NCBI GenBank assembly: GCA_009792885.1
Contig: WMCF01000030.1
Span: 4,256,891 to 4,320,890 of the forward strand
Direction of reading: 5' to 3'
Source: Eremophila alpestris peregrina
Lineage: Eukaryota; Chordata; Aves; Passeriformes; Alaudidae
DNA: 64,000 nt
The position numbers were made by a program, and so were the translations under genes. Under the pieces are notes generated by a model, which saw only the letters and a list, made by a program, of their open reading frames with translations, was not told the DNA's origin and made no database searches. Every line of letters starts with the position of its first letter. The first letter of the stretch is position 1. Below, piece after piece: positions 36,101 to 49,500 of the stretch.

Positions 36101-38182
36101 CTGAGTGTGTTTGATGAGCCAGGAGCATCAAAGTCAGGTGAGGCTGATGATAATAGCTCCTAAAGTTTAGGGAAATGGATTTTACAGCAGGGAATTACAT
36201 GCGAGAAAAATGTCACTTTAAATCACTGGAAATGAAGATTAGAGAGGAAGCAGCTGTGCCCAGCTGGCTGATGGCCATGGCAGTGGAGCTCTTTTGGAAG
36301 TCTGGATGCCCTTGGTGCTGGGTGCTGTGCTTTCCCTCCCCTCTGTTCCTTTAGCTATAGGCCGGTGGGAGACATGGGGCCCTTGGCTTCCCAGGATAAA
36401 CCCATTTCTGTTTGCAGTGGCTGCCATGTTTCTGACCTCAAAGAAAGTGGGGGACAGAAGTAAGCCTCTTTTCTGTCCCTTTGTTCCCTGAGAGAGGACC
36501 CTGGAGCTGCTGTGGGATTGAGGGTGACAGTGTGGACACAAGGGAGATCAGGAAGGGTGACTGAGATGATGGGGGTCAAGTGAAGACATAACATATGGGA
36601 GCCCTAATATTTGCAACCAAGTTATGCTGACCAAATGTGACTAATGCTTGGAAGACTAATGGTCAGATCCCACCACTGATCTGTTAATTGAAGATGGCTT
36701 TGGTCTTAATCTCCTGTATTGCAACATTTTGGAGATATGCGTCACTGGATGTTTACTGTTGAAGATTACTGATGTTCTTCCAGACTGCCTTGTGTATGCT
36801 CAGTTTTGAAAACTTGAGTACAATTGTTCCACTGTGAATTTTAGAAACATATGTTCAGGGATATATATCTTTCGTATTCCATTTGTGCAGCTGCAAACAA
36901 AAACTTGGTACTATCTTCTGCTTGAGAGAAAAAATAAAGGACGTGCTGTACCCATGGATGAGTCATGATTCATTTATGTTCTATGAGAAATTTTAAATGC
37001 TATTGCATGACCTTTGTCATCTTTGTGTACAGTGGAAAAATTATGCTAAGCCAGGAATATCAATGAAAGTCTTCCCAATAACCAAAAACAGGCAAGTAAG
37101 TTCCTGTAGGTTTTTGTTTTTTTTATTCTTTTTTTGTTTTGTTCTTTACTAAATGGGTCTTTAGTGTGGAACAAATGATGATGGCTGCCTAAAAATTTAC
37201 AAGCTAAATAAGCTTTGAGATCATACAGCTTTCTAGACTAGCCATTGTTATCTGATCTTACATCAAAGGAATGGGGCTTTTTTGGTGGGTAAATTGAGTC
37301 TGGAGCAAACCCATCTGCTTCTGTGTTTTGAATTAAAAGAGTTTTTTATTTTATTAATTAGCAGGTGATTTGGATAATGAATTTATTGCAAATGTGCCTG
37401 TAGCCATGCCCTGTTCATTTGGTGCAGTACTGAAATGCATTAAAGGTGGTAAAGGAAAAATTAAAGGAAAAATCAGAACTTCACACCTAGACCTGAAATA
37501 AAGCTAGAACACCTAGGACAAGGTACATCTCCTGGGTTCATTCCCTCACGTGATTCAAGTACTGTTATAACCCAGTGCACTGTGTAATGCAGCAAACATT
37601 TCTTACCCACCCCCCTTCTCCCCAGGCATCTGGGATTCTTTTTCATTGAGAGTTAATGTTTGGCTTGGAACTAATCTAACAGCTTACTACAGCTTGCTTT
37701 GTGGACCCAAGCATGCCCTGTAATGGATTAGATACATGTCTTTAGAAATGGAGGGATAATGTGTCTGCTGTCCAGGGATATTTGTGGGGGTGGCAGAGAA
37801 ATTGGAATGGACAGATGATAAAACGCTTTTTCATTAATTTCAAAATTTTCGTGAAGTTTCACAATGCTGTTTTTTGTATTTTCCCAGCATATGTTCTTGT
37901 CTTCCAGTTTCTGTTACTAAATATCCTGTTTATTAACATACATGCTAAAATGAGCTCTAACATAAGGATATACCAGTTGCATTTTTCATAGGAAAGTGGG
38001 AAATTGAAATTGCCTTCTTAGGCTGAAAAGGGACATTGTAGGAGCATTGGTCTATTAAGACAAAAAAGGAGTTTTAGGGGCATTTAGATTTGGTTTTCAC
38101 CTGTTCAGGTGAACTTTTAGAGATTATGAAAATGACGTGGACTTGTGAATTGTGGTTGGTAATGATTGTGAATGATAACAAT

Positions 38183-38212
38183 TTTTAATAAGTTTTAATA
38201 AGTTTTAATAAT
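38183..38212. repeat. Three tandem TTTTAATAAG units
   Basis: Two exact 10-base units are followed by a third that differs at its last base. It is a simple AT-rich tandem repeat. Confidence 0.85.
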
Positions 38213-41200
38213 TTCTAAAAAGGGGAAGAAGTTAAAAGTAGTTGTAAGAATAAAATCGAAGTAGGCTGTCCTCAACAGACTTTGGGATGCTTTGGTAGGA
38301 TCTTGCAGGAAGCAAGACTAAACAGTTAGTGTTGTACTTTTAAGCAGCATAAACTATACAACCGCAATGGGAAAATCAGAAAGTGTAATCAGAAACTAAC
38401 TGAGAGATGCACTGAAGAGATTTAGGCAGTTGGAGCACATTCCACAGAAAATGGCAGTGAGGCCAAATTACTAGGAACCTTTATAAGTGAGTAACACAGG
38501 CATATAGGGACAAACCTGGAAAGGGATGAATGAAATCAAAGGATCTGGGGGCATAATAGATACTCCTTGTGCTTGCAGATGGTAAGAGAAAACCAAAAGG
38601 CAAGAAGTTGCACCTTAGTAACTGGAGATGAAAGCCTCATGACTGAGGCTTGTATGTTCAGGTGGTTAATGCATGCATCATCAGGAGTCTGAGCTATCTT
38701 TGGGAGGGAGCAAGCCAGAACCTACTTAAATTAGATGGTTATTTTAAAGTCATTTGACCCCCATGACTCAGACTCATGGCAGCACTTGCAGTCTATTTTT
38801 TTTAAGCTGCAGAGCCATGAGACAGAACAGTGTCTCTCTCCTGCCCCTGCCCACTCCCAGGAGCTTACTCCTACTCCTGAACTCTGCCCCTTCTTGTGCT
38901 GCCACAGGAATTCATCCAGTTATGTGGCAAAACAGGGCAGGGAGCTGATTTGGCTCAAAAGTTTTGATGTTTTAAGAATGCTTTGTTATGCTAAGTTTTG
39001 GAAGACTGCTTTCACCTACCCAGTCCACTGCACACTTGGCTGCTGGTTGAAGGGCACCAGGGAGAGGTCTACTTTTGGTGGCTGTGCTTACATCAGGTGG
39101 TGGACCTACAGCACTGCTTCATAAATGTAAGCCTGAAGCTCCAGCATGTCAGAACTCCCAGGGTGTAGCTGCATGTTACGCCTGATGTGATCAGCTCTGT
39201 CTTCTTATGCTTAGCACTGCACTCTTGTTACTTCTGTTGTAATTGCCCTACTCTGAGTCAGTTCAAGTTCACTAGCCTGTGAAAAGCAGAATTATTCTGT
39301 TAAAAATAATCTTCTTTTTAGGAGGAATAACGGGATGATTCCTTTATGGTGGCAATGACTGAGTGAGTTGACTGAGATAGACTCAGCTCCACCTCTGGTG
39401 AGTGGGCTGTAGCAGTCTTAGAGTTGTCAGCAGCTACCTTTGAGAAGTTCTGTGAGGACAGAGAAGCTGTAATAACCCCCATTAAACATTGGGAAAGGAA
39501 TACCTGTGAACTCATTCAGACTACTCAGTTTTTCTCAAATTCCCCAGAAAGATCCCTGGCCGACTAAACAGTGGAAGCACCCATGTAAATAAACACCCAC
39601 GTGGCTCATGCTGGCACCAGCTGTATTAAGTCAGCTCCCTGCCTCTGTAACACAGTAGCAAGTGGAGAGTGGCTAAGGAGCAGATAACAGGGATTTCAGT
39701 AATTATTTTAACATGTCTCATCTACTTTGTGGTGCAAATGTCATGTGTAAACGTTGGGTCAAATGGCAGAGGGAGACAGTACCATGCCGTCCTCCATGGG
39801 AGGCTTGTGTATCCTGTCTGGGAAAAAAAGAGGGACATCACTTCTCTGAAATGCAAGAAAAGGAAAAAAACCAAAAAATTTTTAGCTAACTGAAAAGTTG
39901 TTTGTAAGGGGATGAGAACAAATTCTTTCTATTTTCCAGGTAAGACAAGAATCATTAAATTTCTAGGAGAAGGATTCAGATTGGTCACTAAAGTACTAAG
40001 TTTTAGGAAAGACCAGACAAGCACTGGGCAGAGGAATTTTACTTGATCCTCTCTTGAGACAGTAGGCCTAGTAGCTTCTTGAGTTCTGTTTTTCAGATAC
40101 TGTTTTCTAGTATTTCAACTTGAAGAGGAAACATGACTCTTAACTGCTAATAAACACCAGCAGAAATTCAGTGTGTGGACAATGAGCTCCAAGATACCTT
40201 CAATGAAATTTATTTTGCTTCAGAGGAGCTGAAGGACTGTTAGGCATTATGTGATGTCCTGTAGTTCTCTGAAATGTTGGCAATTAAACTCAGTGTGCAT
40301 CAATAAACACTTGGAAAACTAGTCAAACCTATTTACATGCTACATTCTTGTATTTCCTCACTCCCCATCTTCCCCTTTATAGGATGCGTAAGGGAAGTGC
40401 TTTTCAAAAATTTGTTTGTTTCAAGAAGGAGTGTATGGGTGATTGCTATAAACAAAATGGCTTTGCTTGAATGCACCTCAAACTGCCCAAAAAATAGATG
40501 TGTTAAAGGTTTAGAGGATCTTCTGGTCTTTTTTTGGGGTTGTGCACACCAGATGGAGAGCCTAACTGCCTGTTCCTCCTGATCCTTTGTTTACATTTAA
40601 TTCAAATCTTAGGGAAGAAAAGTGCAAAAAAAAAAAATTAAGGAAGAAACATTAGTGAAGCTTTTATTTTATCAGAAAATTGGAAAATTAAAAAATGTGT
40701 TTCACGAAGTAAGTCTTTACCTCTGTCCAATGCTGTTCTTTCTTGGTAGCCAAATTTATTATTCTCCAATATTCTTCATATTGCCTATGACTGTGAGATG
40801 GAATGTTCATAGGGGTTATGAGGCAGTTTTGAAAAACTGAATGTGGTTGAACTGAGTGGGGACTTGTTTGGGAGCAGAGAGCAGTTCTAATATTTCTAAT
40901 ATTTCCTAATGTTGAGGGATGTGTGCTGCCAACATGCCAGTCAATGTTGAAGAAAACTCCAGTGCCTCCTGAAAGGCTCTTTCCTCACCCTGCTTGCTTT
41001 CCCTCCCATGTAGCACAGCTTTTCAGCACTTCTTATATTTTACACAAAACATATGTATTGAGACAGTTTAGCAAGAAGACAGAGCCAATACATTGTTCCC
41101 TTTTTTTGGTTTGCATGTGGCCTTGGACATATATACAGCTTACATTAAATTACATGAACCATGGATTTAGTATTTCAGGGTGAGTTTTTTAAGCATTGTA

Positions 41201-44200
41201 TTTGTTATGAAGTTAATGCTTCCCCTAGTGGGAAAAGGCAGACTGTATTGTTACAGTGGCACATCTTTGTAATTTCAGATGACATTTCTTTTCAGAGCTC
41301 AGACTTTGTGTGTGTCACTATAATAAAATCCCAGATCTTTGGTATTCTAAACTGCAGGCAAACACAGTTCAATAAAGGGATGCAAACAATTATTTTTTAA
41401 TAATTTTCATCATTGCTTAGAAGTGAAAAAGAAAGGGGTATGTTCCCCCTGTGCTTAAGATTTACAAAAATATGAGATGCTGATTCATGAAAGTTAGCCA
41501 AGATGAGAAGGATTCTTGATAGCAAACAGAACAATTTACCATGTGTTAGGATTGGATGGCAGCCCTATTTAAGTGTCAACACTCCCAGACTGGAAGAGCC
41601 AGGGATGGATTGAGAGACCCCCCTGTGGTACCCTTTCTTCCTTTAGTCCACAGTTCTGATGCAGTCTCAGTTTATTGCTCATCTGTGCCCTGTCTAGGGG
41701 ACTCCTCTTTCTTTGCAGCTGACCTTTCTTCTGATCATCTCCTGCTCACCAGTATCCTGTGAATCAAACTCCTTCATATTCTCCAGTTCTCCCTATTATG
41801 ATTCCTCTGCTGCCTCATCAACAGGAGACTCTCAGAGTTTCTGCCCTGGGTTACAGCTAATGACATTTCACCTCTCTTCAGGTACCATGGTCTGGTGCAC
41901 TCATCCCAGCAGCCTCTTCAGTCCATCCTCTTAACTGGTCTGTTTTGTCACAGGAAAAAGCATGTTTCCTTTTGGCTTTTTGCCATTTCCATACTCCCCG
42001 TCTCCCAGTACAGGAAGCCTCCCCAGGGCTTTGGATGCTTCTGCTCTTAAATCTATCAGTCCTTCATGGTTCTGAAGTTGTGTGCCAATGCATTCCCTGT
42101 TCTGCTCATCCTGAGGCTCCTTTGTCATGCTGCTCAATGTATGCTGCTCCTGGGAGGTTGCTTCATTTCCACTGGGATCCTGTTATTCATAGTTCAAAGG
42201 CTATCTTTTAATTTTTCCCCCCTCCTGATCAGCATGTCATTTAATTATGTTGATACTTGAAATTAATGAATAATTAAAGTAGCTTGCTTGTTTGTTTGTT
42301 TTTGATTAATTTTCTGGTTAAAGCCAGGATACATGATGCTAGGCTCAGAGTAGTGCTCATCTCAGCTGGGGATGTAGCTCATCTCAAACTCGCTGTTCTG
42401 AAGAATGTTGGGTTTTGTCTTAGAAATATTTTCTCTCTTCTCTTAGTAAACCATGTAAAAGAAACAATGGAAACAGGTGTGCCCTGAGTACTATTTCAGT
42501 AAATTGGTGACTATACAAACAGATAGTCCATTTGTCTAATGAATGCTGGTAGAGGAAGTTTAACTGATGTGTGTCTTTGGGGGAATTCAATGCAATTAAA
42601 TGTGTGTATTGTGAAGATCCACACAGTAAGTAAAGTTTTGCCTCTGACCCAGATGCCCACTGAGCAGCTGAACTTCTGGCACTGTCAACAAAAGAAATAT
42701 AGTGAAGGATTGTTATATTTTTTATTTCTAGACATATTATTGTAATTCCTTCAGTAGTGAAATACAAGTATGCCATGATTTGGAAATATCTTAAATATCC
42801 TACTTGATTCTTTCGGCCTGGCAATGACTTCACTCCTAGGAGAAGCTGTTTCTCATGCAACTCTCCTAGAAGTCAAAGGTTAAAAAGCTATGTAGACAAA
42901 TGGTGACGTTTAAGAAAATTTCACAGTGTCATTTGAACCAGCATGGTTAATACTGTGTCAGAGTTTGCAACATTTCCTGTTTTTGGTGCTTTGTAATTGT
43001 AATCTAATCTCTTTTGGTTTGGAGGAGAAATTAAATCATTGCCAGGGATTAATTTTCAAAAACTGAAAGTACATGAAAAGTCAGCTGGTTTTGCTTGAAA
43101 GTGAAAATATAAAGTGGAGTAAGTTTCTATGTTGAAGTGAAAACAGGAGGACAAATACTAAAGTTGTCACCAAAAAGCAGTTGTTCAACAGACACCTCTT
43201 TAATGTTATTTTTTCTGTGTGAAGGCTGAAGCTTTGTAGAAAATTTATTTCTGTAATAATGCACTTTTATAATCCACTTTTATTGTACTTTAAGTATCAC
43301 TTTGCACCTTTCAAGAATTCTAAAGCTAGTGCCTGTAAAATAAATTTACTTTTATAGCAGATTTGTTATTAGATGCTTTATCCAGGTACTGCATTTGCAT
43401 TGCTAGAACAGCTCTTGCCACTTCGTGGTCATCCAAGTCCAAATCTGGTTGTGCAGCACAGTTAAAGAATGTGAATTGGTAGAGTAACCCAACAACTAAA
43501 TATTAATGGTGCAGCATGCCTTTACAGGGTGGAACAAATCTGTCACATTACCATACAAGTAAGCTAGAAAATAATATCACATCTCCAGGGACCTGTCACT
43601 GGTGTGGAAGTTTCCACACAGGACATGGCTGAGGCACGCCACAAATTGCCAAGAGTAGCATTAGGGTGTGAGCTGGAGTGTGTCTGATGTCCCAGGTGTG
43701 TGCTTGTCCAGCACTGTGTGCATATAAAAGGAACCAACCTAAGGATTCTTCAGCACAGAACAACTTGAGCATTGTTTAGTTTGTCCTAGAGCTTTTCACT
43801 GCCAGAGTACCCTTAAGACAACATTGTGCTGCCAGTGGTGTCTTCTGGTCAGAAATAATCAAAAGCTTTCTGTACTTTTACATGTGTTTCTTAGAGCCTG
43901 TTGGAAATTTGCTTGTGATTCAAATATTTAAGGGGTGGTGCACATATTACACTCGTGGTACTCAAAATAGAAAAGACCAAGAGAATTTGTGAGTAAGGGG
44001 AAGGTTATGAAAGTCAATTGTCGTTCTACCTTTTATTTTAGAATGAACATTTTAATGAGGTATTCAAATTAATCATGATTGTTAAGAGAAAGCAAAGAAT
44101 TATTAATGTACATTTTGTTTGTTTGTTTTGTTTTAGTAAAAGGCACATTTTTTTAAATGTTCCATTACTTCTCTGCAATTATTTAAAAATTCTGGAAGTA

Positions 44201-45756
44201 ACACATTGGAGGTTTTGCAATGATAAAATTCAGATGCTTTCTTCTTTATAAAATGGTGACACACAGCAACGTAAGAGGAAGGAAGGATGTGAAAAATAAG
44301 ACCAAAGGAAGAAGGATGCTGTCTTAATGAGTATAGCAGAATCTTTGTGGTACTAGTTGCTTGATGTTTCCATCTTCCGACAGATGCTATTTTTGTATTG
44401 AGTTTTTCCAAGGGATGAGATGGTGACTCTGTGATCTAAAAAGCCATACAAGGTACTGCTGCATGAGGCCTTGGTTTGAGCATTTGTGTTTTTGATGTGT
44501 ACATTTCAAGACAATTATTCAGTACATCCTGGGATGGTGACATGCTTCTGAGATAAAACCAGATTTTTTTGCTTTTCCAGTTAAACTGTTTACCTAAGCA
44601 GCTCCTAACTTTGGTTTTGATATTTTGGATTATTTCAGAAAATCTGCCAAGTGTGGAGACATGAGATGACTTCGTAACATGGTGTTCTTAACAGATGTAA
44701 AATTCTTATCATGTGAGAAATAATGCTGCCATGTTGAATATATATGCTTTACTAATAACTATTGATAAAGTCATGATCCTATTCTGAAGGGAAGATAAGT
44801 CATGGTCATCTTGTTTTACTTAGGCCAATTGGAGTGCCTCTTAAATTCTTAAAACTCTGTGACTCAGAAAATTTGACTGAATGTACTCATATTTACTAAA
44901 CAAAATAGCTTCATATGGCCAAATCTAAATGAGTAACAAGATTTGTCAAAGTTGTCAAATACTCCGAAGTTTCTGATGATAATTTTAGGTGATGTGTTAG
45001 GTTCATCACTGTTAAAGGAAACTACTGCAGTGGTTTGATTCTCCTTAGTGCCCTGAGGATTTGAAGTTTATTTTTATTTGTACAGAGGAGATATTAATGC
45101 TGTTGCTAAACTACTTTGTATGTGTTTTGTCCAGTGGTTTCTCATTACTTCTGTTTTTTTTTTAAATTGAATGTTTTAAGTGTTGTCCCTACCCAGCAAT
45201 ATGGTTATTTAGTTCCTCAGAGCTTGCTGGATGTTCAGAACCTCTTGAAGGTGTTTTGATTCACATGGCCTATTTAGCACCATTTTTTGTCTCTTTTTGA
45301 AGAAATTGTGGCAAAGAGTCAGATACTATGGGTGCATATCAAAATAAAAAACCAAATGAATCTTTTTTCTGTCTGGGTCCATTTTTGGTTTTGGCAAGCA
45401 GTGTCCATCCTCCCAGCCATTCTGCTGGTGTGTACAGTTTGTAAATCACTGTAATGTTCCTTTTGTGAGACACTGTGGCATGAGTACGTTTGTGACTGCA
45501 GATGTTTGGATTCTGATTTCTGTTGAAGTCTGTGGAGATTAGTTTGGCTTCCTCCCCCCCCACCTCTAATTTTAGTTGGAGTGGAAAGGAATGCCAGACT
45601 GAATAAAATTTCAGTTCGTGACCTTAGATCTGCCCATGTGGAGAGTCCTACAGGTTCTGCAATCTGAATGTCCTTCTTCTCCTCCTTCCCCAACTTGGGA
45701 CACCCTGCCTCTGTTCTTTGTGCTGCTTTTATTTAACAACCAGAACTCCTAATCCT

Positions 45757-46514
45757 AGATTATAGAACTTCCTGAATTGGAAGGGACCCAGAAGGATCAT
45801 TGAAGTCCAACTCCTGGCCCTAGGCAGGTTACCCAAAGAGTCACAACCCTGTGGCCAACAGCATTGTCCAAATGCTTCTTGAACTCTGTCAGGTTTGGTG
45901 CTGTGACCACTTCCCTGGGGAGTCTGTTCCAGTGCCCAATCACCCTCTGGGTGAAGAACCTTCTTCTAATATCCAGCCTAAACCTCCCCTGATACAACTT
46001 CAGGCCATTCCCTCATGTCCTGTCAATGGTCACCAGAGAGAAGAGATCAGTGTCAGCTCCTCCTCTTCCCCTCACAAGGAAGCTGTGACTGCAGTGAAGT
46101 CTCCCCTCAGTCTCCTCCAGGCTGAACACACCAAGTGACCTCAGCTGCTCCTCACACAGCTTTCCCTCTAGACCCTTCACCATTTTTGTTGCCTTCCTTT
46201 GGATGCTCTCCAAGAGTTCAATATATTTCTTTTATTGTAGCACCCAAAGCTGCCCCCAGCATTGGAGGTGAGGACACCCAGTGCAGAGCAGAGCAGAGCA
46301 GGACAATCCCCTCCCTGGCCCAGCTGTTCATGCTGATGCCTGATGCCCCCCAGGACAGGGTTGGCCCTCCTGGCTGCCAGGGCACTGCTGGCTCATGTTC
46401 ACCTTGCCACTGACCAGGACCCCCAGGTCCCTCTCCATGGCACTGCTTTGCAGCCTCTAATTCCCCAGTCTGTCTGTACATCCAGGGTTGCCCTGTCTCA
46501 CATCCAGGGTTGCC
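45757..46514 (-). mobile_element. CR1 LINE 3' fragment with ORF2 remnant
   Basis: This is the longest mobile element in the window, about 760 bp, in minus orientation and antisense to COL4A1. The plus strand starts at the element's 3' end (TCCTGAATTGGAAGGGACCC near 45770). The minus-strand frame 45997-45797 keeps the CR1 reverse transcriptase C-terminus: RFRLDIRRRFFTQRVIGHWN, then RLPREVV. Further 5' coding parts are recognisable by frames on both sides but are broken by stops. It is clearly better preserved than the copies at 1 and 15202, so it is the youngest of the three. A 15-base segment is duplicated at its 5' edge (46478-46492 and 46500-46514). Confidence 0.93.
46478..46514. repeat. 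15-bp direct duplication at the CR1 5' edge
   Basis: ACATCCAGGGTTGCC occurs at 46478-46492 and again at 46500-46514, a period of 22 bases. It may have arisen by slippage or during truncated insertion of the CR1. Confidence 0.9.
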
Positions 46515-49500
46515 ATATCCTGCAAAGCAATGCTGTTTTCCTGCTTTCCTTTCTCCACTTTAAGTGCTCCAGGTAGTGCCAGTCTAGAGTGATGCTGTCA
46601 TGTCAGGTGATGATAGGGGGTGTGAACCCTTCCGTTTCTGATGACTCTGGGAACTACTGGAATTAGCACAGTTTAATTCTTAAAATGCTTTTAAATAAAG
46701 TAACTTCTGTTTCTTTCTAGCCCTGGATATTACTTCAATTAAATGTTTTATCTTAATGAGGTACTTCCAAACCCAAATTATTTTACTTGATGATCAGATA
46801 AACTGTTAGAGACAGAGAATAATAAATATTATAAAAACCTAATATAAATAAATATCCCCTTTAAAGCAAGCACCAGTGAAATTAAGGAAATAATTCCCTT
46901 GTAAAACTTTTGCTTACATTATGTCTGGTTAAAATGTGCTAATGGTCACTTTATCAAGCAGACTGAATCTGCCCTAAAAGCTTAAATTATTTAATAATTG
47001 ACTTTTTTCCTCTCTTTCGACTTCTGAATTACATCAAGTAGAAAATGTACATGAGCAAATTAAATGGAGTTACCATTTTCCTTGTGCAAGAAACATGAGC
47101 TGAGCCCAAAGGAAATGTGATTTTAGTTTAAAAATAATATTTTTAAATAATTATTCTGTTGAAATTTATACACTGTTTTTGATCTTTACTGTGCAGATTT
47201 CTGATCTATAAGAGAGTCAGATGACACTTTTAAAATAAATAAAAACAAAACAAAAAAAAAGCCAGAAGATAACAATAAAATCACTTAACTCCAGTTACTC
47301 TAAAGAGTAGTGCCAAAAGTGAAAGGCCCCTTGACAGTCATGAACACTTGCTATGTGTGTGTAAGGCAGCAGTCACAAGTTTAAGGTTATGCATAGGCTG
47401 GATTAATACCCTTTTGGTTAATGACACACTTCTATTAAGTAGAGATAGTGGTTTTAATGACTTCAGTTTTTAACTTTTCATGCACTGTAAATATGAGATT
47501 TTTTTAAAAAGTGTTATTTAGATGTGTGGTTTAAAGTGTGGTCTGTTCTGGGGAGTGATTTGGGAATACATCTGGCGCGTTAAGGATGTTGCCATAAGAA
47601 TGACATGTTCTGAACTTGGAGTTTTAGTAAGACTTTTGCAGATGTGCTGGCACTGAAAGGCAGTCTCGTGATGTGACTTTGGGTGGTTTTGCTTACATTT
47701 ATCACTTTCATTCCTGGTTTTTTTTTTTTGAGGGCACTTGTTACTTGAAATTGTCAATATTTGAATATTTTATAGTGAAATTATTGAGCTGAACATTTTT
47801 TCATTCATGAATCTACGTGGAATATTCTGAAACAGATAGACATTTATCATTTACAATGAGCTTTAGAAAAACACTAGTCTGAGGACTGTGAGATTTCACA
47901 TTTATTTTGTACATGATACTTGAGGACTTAAAATATCTGGGGATTATTTTCTTGAGTTTATTCTGATATATTAGTGCTGGGAACAAACTGCAGATGGCAA
48001 GGATGTATGCTTAAGGATGAAGGATAATTATAAATTTTAAATAACACATTTAAATAACAGACAATGTGTCTGGATAACACATCTTCTAGAGGTGTTCACA
48101 AGCTGGGAAGGTTTTTGGAAAGCTTATTTTCAAAGTCTCTCTGAGTCCCCTGAGATTTGCTAATTATGGTATAAAGCCTGGTTGGTAGTGCCTCAATTGT
48201 ATGATCATCTTTGTGAGCAGGAAGCCTGGCTAAGCTTGCAGTCACATTACAAGTAACTGCTGCAGTGAATTCAGCCAGTATCCACAATGATATGAAGCTG
48301 GTCAAACTATTTTGAAAAAGTATCTTACAAACCCAGATGAAATGGGTTTATTAAACATACAGGTCATACAGGTATAGAAAATGGAAAGTAATAATCATTT
48401 AAAACATTTTTTTTCAAGAATAATTTAGATAAGCATAACTTTAGAGATACTTTCAACCTTCTTTCATAACTACCAGTAAAAATGAAAGTACCTTTGTTGG
48501 TTACACTACTGGAGAAGGGAGTATGATCAATAGTATTTTGGTTTACAGGTAAACTCTGGGGATCTCCATCTTTTTCTGTCACAATAGCATGCAGTAGCTC
48601 ATAAATTTATCAATATACCAATTTATCTCGTAAAATGATACATGCCTTTGATAATTAAAGTACTTGTGACACCCATGTCAATCTTTAACCCCCTGCATCA
48701 GGCTGTTCCTGGACAGTTATGCCTCTGGTCCTGTTTGCATTGTTCTGCCCCTCCACTATGGCAGCATTTATTTGATTGACCTCATTGTGAAGGTAATTCA
48801 GTAAACTAAACTGTACCATTAAAAAAAATGTGGGTAAATAGGCCACTGTATTTAGTCCTCATATTGTTTAATTCCAGGGTGGGTTTGATGTGTTGAAGTG
48901 GCAGAGCAGGAGTAGGGCTGGAACTGCAGAAGGGAGAACAGACATGTGGCAGGTCTCAGGAAGACAGGTCTCTGTGGCTTCACCTGTTGTGACCCAACCC
49001 TTCATCAAATCTCAGGAGGAAAGGCCTTTGTTGCATCCTTCATCTTGCCCTTTGGGTGCCTTATACCACTTTTTGGCAGGATCTTTTATGGAAGAACTCT
49101 GAAATGGATACTCAGCCTGCTTTTATAATAGCCTGTGTTTATTAACTTCAGAAAATTTTGATTAATTTTTTTTATTAAGTATGCAATCTTTAGTATTGAC
49201 CTTTCACTGGATGAATGACCTTAAGCTTATTGTTTCTAATTCTAAATAACAAGCATGGATTTTGAAGCCTATTTGTGTCTGCTTAATCAGTGGAAGATAT
49301 CTTATTGCTGAAACATTATCTGTCTGCTTCTTACAGTTTTTAAATAAGCTATTCACAAAATATTTACATCTGCATCTCAATGTTCATCAATGTTTGGACT
49401 TCTGATGACCTCTACATGCAGGAATACAGGTTAGGCAAATGTTTGATTTTACTCAGCTATAACTTTTCCATCACTCAGGAAGCTGCCATAGAAAAGAATG

